The position numbers and the translations under genes were made by a program. 15,365 bases of DNA from contig JAEUWP010000372.1 of NCBI GenBank assembly GCA_018524725.1, positions 1-15,365 of the forward strand. The letters are read 5' to 3'. Shown here in pieces: positions 14,410-15,365 of the stretch. The first letter of the stretch is position 1, and every line of letters starts with the position of its first letter. Origin of the DNA: Podaxis mareebaensis. Its lineage: Eukaryota; Basidiomycota; Agaricomycetes; Agaricales; Agaricaceae. The notes under the pieces were generated by a model. The model was given only the letters and a program-made list of their open reading frames with translations. It ran no database searches and was not told the DNA's origin.

Positions 14410-14955
14410 TGTTAGGTTGGTCCTTATCACCAGTCGCCTAAGCTTTGCTAGGGGGCGGCTATCTCACTAGATGGTTTGCAGAGGCGCTAGGATCTAGCAA
14501 GAAGGATCACGATAAGAAGGTGGCGAGGCAAGTGTCCAGTTAAGTACACTCAGGAGGTCGAACGTCTATAAGTCGAGAGTATGACCAATAGAACGTTTAC
14601 TACCACACTGATCGTGAGCTAACGTCAATCCAGAGATAAAGCGAAAGCAATATTCTGAATTTAAGAATATAGGAAGCTTGCGCTTCCAGTACATGAGCAG
14701 CTATTTAAGCTTTACTTCCGAGTCCGATTCTGGTAACTATGACGAAGTAGAGCTACGAGTCCGAGAGTCAATAGAAGCGTAACTACGGAGTGGAGCGAGA
14801 CGAGAATAGAACTAGGACAAGAATAGAAACAGAGATCAATGAGAAACTAACTATCTAAGGAAACTGTCCAAGGTAGGGTTCAGGCAGGATATAAGAATAC
14901 GAGGCGAAGCGTCTGTAGTTAGATAGGAGAGAAACTATTTACTGGTTATATTACA
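14410..14955 (-). repeat. LTR of a young element, about 546 bp, probably 3'
   Basis: The + strand begins TGTTAGGTTGG at 14410 and the other end is TATTACA at 14949-14955, giving TG...CA ends. CpG reappears at 14435 after 4.7 kb without any, so a young insertion boundary lies here. A minus-strand GCTTAAATAG box (14701-14710) is a possible core promoter. The bases outside the left end (minus strand GCCCAAGC) are not a PBS, so this is a 3' or solo LTR in minus orientation, or an LTR inserted at the end of ORF X. I saw no clear polypurine tract before its right end. Confidence 0.5.
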
Positions 14956-15364
14956 AGTCCATATCGGGGTGAAGGCGTCCGTTAGAAGAGTCAGATGAGT
15001 AGGAGTCAGGAGACGAAGCAGAACTAGGAATAGGGAAGTTGCCAGTTGAAGGCAACGAGTCAGGCGAGTCTTCATGGAGGAAGATGAGGCTGCGGTGCGG
15101 GGACGATGACGATGATGACGATACATCGCCAGTGACATATGGCGGTGGATATGGAGGGGGATCGCCGATGGGTTCTTCTGAGTTTGACTCGTTGATACCT
15201 GGAACGTTGGAGTCAACACTGCAGAGGGGCGGAAGCTGAGTACGACGGGGAGGGATGGCCGGAGGCTTGTCAGAGTTAGGATCGACACGGTAGACTTCTA
15301 CTTCTCGGAAGTAGAATCTGTGGGTGACTTCGTATTTGATGATATGCGGGACGACCTCGGGCGG
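14951..15364 (-). CDS. ORF X, young open copy (5' end outside window)
   Basis: The frame is open from the right window edge for 137 codons to TAA at 14951-14953. It starts PPEVVPHIIKYEVTHRFYF, continues EVEVYRVDPNSDKPPAIPP and LCSVDSNVPGINES, then a Pro/Tyr/Ser-rich tail with six consecutive Ser codons (about 15106-15126) and DSPDSLPS repeats. The tail is probably disordered. The stop codon lies within the first bases of the adjacent LTR (TGTAA), so the ORF either naturally ends at the LTR or is truncated by it. No known domain was recognised. CpG-rich and without stops, it may be expressed or recently active. The decayed paralogue at 13215-13883 shows that the protein extends at least 180 codons further N-terminally. 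Confidence 0.6.
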   Translation of the reverse strand, partial: PPEVVPHIIKYEVTHRFYFREVEVYRVDPNSDKPPAIPPRRTQLPPLCSVDSNVPGINESNSEEPIGDPPPYPPPYVTGDVSSSSSSSPHRSLIFLHEDSPDSLPSTGNFPIPSSASSPDSYSSDSSNGRLHPDMDL

Positions 15365-15365
15365 A

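Larger units (their letters stand above)
9712..14434. other. CpG-free tract of 4,723 bases
   Basis: Reading every line across block and line boundaries, I found no CG dinucleotide between the CG at 9710-9711 and the CG at 14435-14436. TG and CA are frequent throughout. The tract covers the + strand LTR element, gypsy-2, gypsy-3, the old ORF X and the host-like relic. Its ends coincide with the outer ends of two younger elements (gypsy-1 LTR at 9716, young LTR at 14410). This fits complete loss of CpG by deamination of methylated cytosine before the younger insertions. Confidence 0.85.

Noticed and set aside
9712..14434. Classical Neurospora-type RIP (CpA to TpA) as the cause of decay
   Set aside because: CpA and TpG are abundant, and only CpG is missing. 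This fits CpG methylation decay better; a CpG-targeted RIP-like process cannot be excluded.
15039..15239. 66-codon + strand ORF with an Asp run
   Set aside because: The Asp run is the complement of the Ser codon run in ORF X, whose frame is open to the edge and has a paralogue.
1..15365. tRNA, rRNA, riboswitch or CRISPR array
   Set aside because: No cloverleaf-like segment, regularly spaced repeat array or conserved RNA motif was seen.

Overview
This window is a stack of transposable elements from a filamentous fungus. It is most likely an Agaricomycete-type basidiomycete, judging from the gag sequences (an FDG-x-P-x-SLK start and a YPGAE motif). I see no intact host gene, rRNA, tRNA, CRISPR array or bacterial signal.

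Layout. (1) 1-5314, + strand: a nearly complete LINE (non-LTR retrotransposon). ORF1 carries three zinc knuckles. ORF2 carries APE-like endonuclease, reverse transcriptase, RNase H and a terminal CCHC. A poly(A) signal and an uninterrupted 27-A tail follow; the 5' end lies outside the window. (2) 5315-9716, - strand: a Ty3/gypsy-like element (gypsy-1) cut by the LINE inside its reverse transcriptase. Reading right to left it has a 647-bp LTR, an uncharacterised ORF ('ORF-A'), gag, and pol (protease, start of RT). At least 15 in-frame stops interrupt it, all TGA. (3) 9717-10217, + strand: the 3' end of another LTR element, with a coding relic, polypurine tract and 248-bp LTR. (4) 10218-11473, - strand: gypsy-2 (gag relic, PBS, 5' LTR). 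(5) 11474-13170, - strand: gypsy-3 (related gag relic, near-identical PBS, 5' LTR). (6) 13171-14409: a decayed copy of an uncharacterised ORF ('ORF X', - strand) and a host-like gene relic (+ strand). (7) 14410-15365: a younger LTR abutting an open copy of ORF X (- strand) that leaves the window.

The boundaries read as nested insertions. The LINE sits in gypsy-1, gypsy-1 in the + strand LTR element, that element in the gag of gypsy-2, and gypsy-2 in the gag of gypsy-3. CpG content agrees with this order. The LINE is CpG-rich with open ORFs. Gypsy-1 keeps some CpG but has CGA-to-TGA-like stops. From 9712 to 14434 (4,723 bases) I found no CpG on a line-by-line reading. CpG returns in the young element at the right edge. 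A paralogous pair (about 13217-13390 against 15195-15365) shows the process directly: one CGA codon in the young copy is TGA in the old one.

The pattern fits cytosine methylation and deamination at CpG acting on silenced repeats. The least explained content is the two uncharacterised ORFs, ORF-A and ORF X. Boundaries come from terminal motifs and frame breaks seen by eye; target-site duplications could not be confirmed because the partner ends are outside the window or lost.
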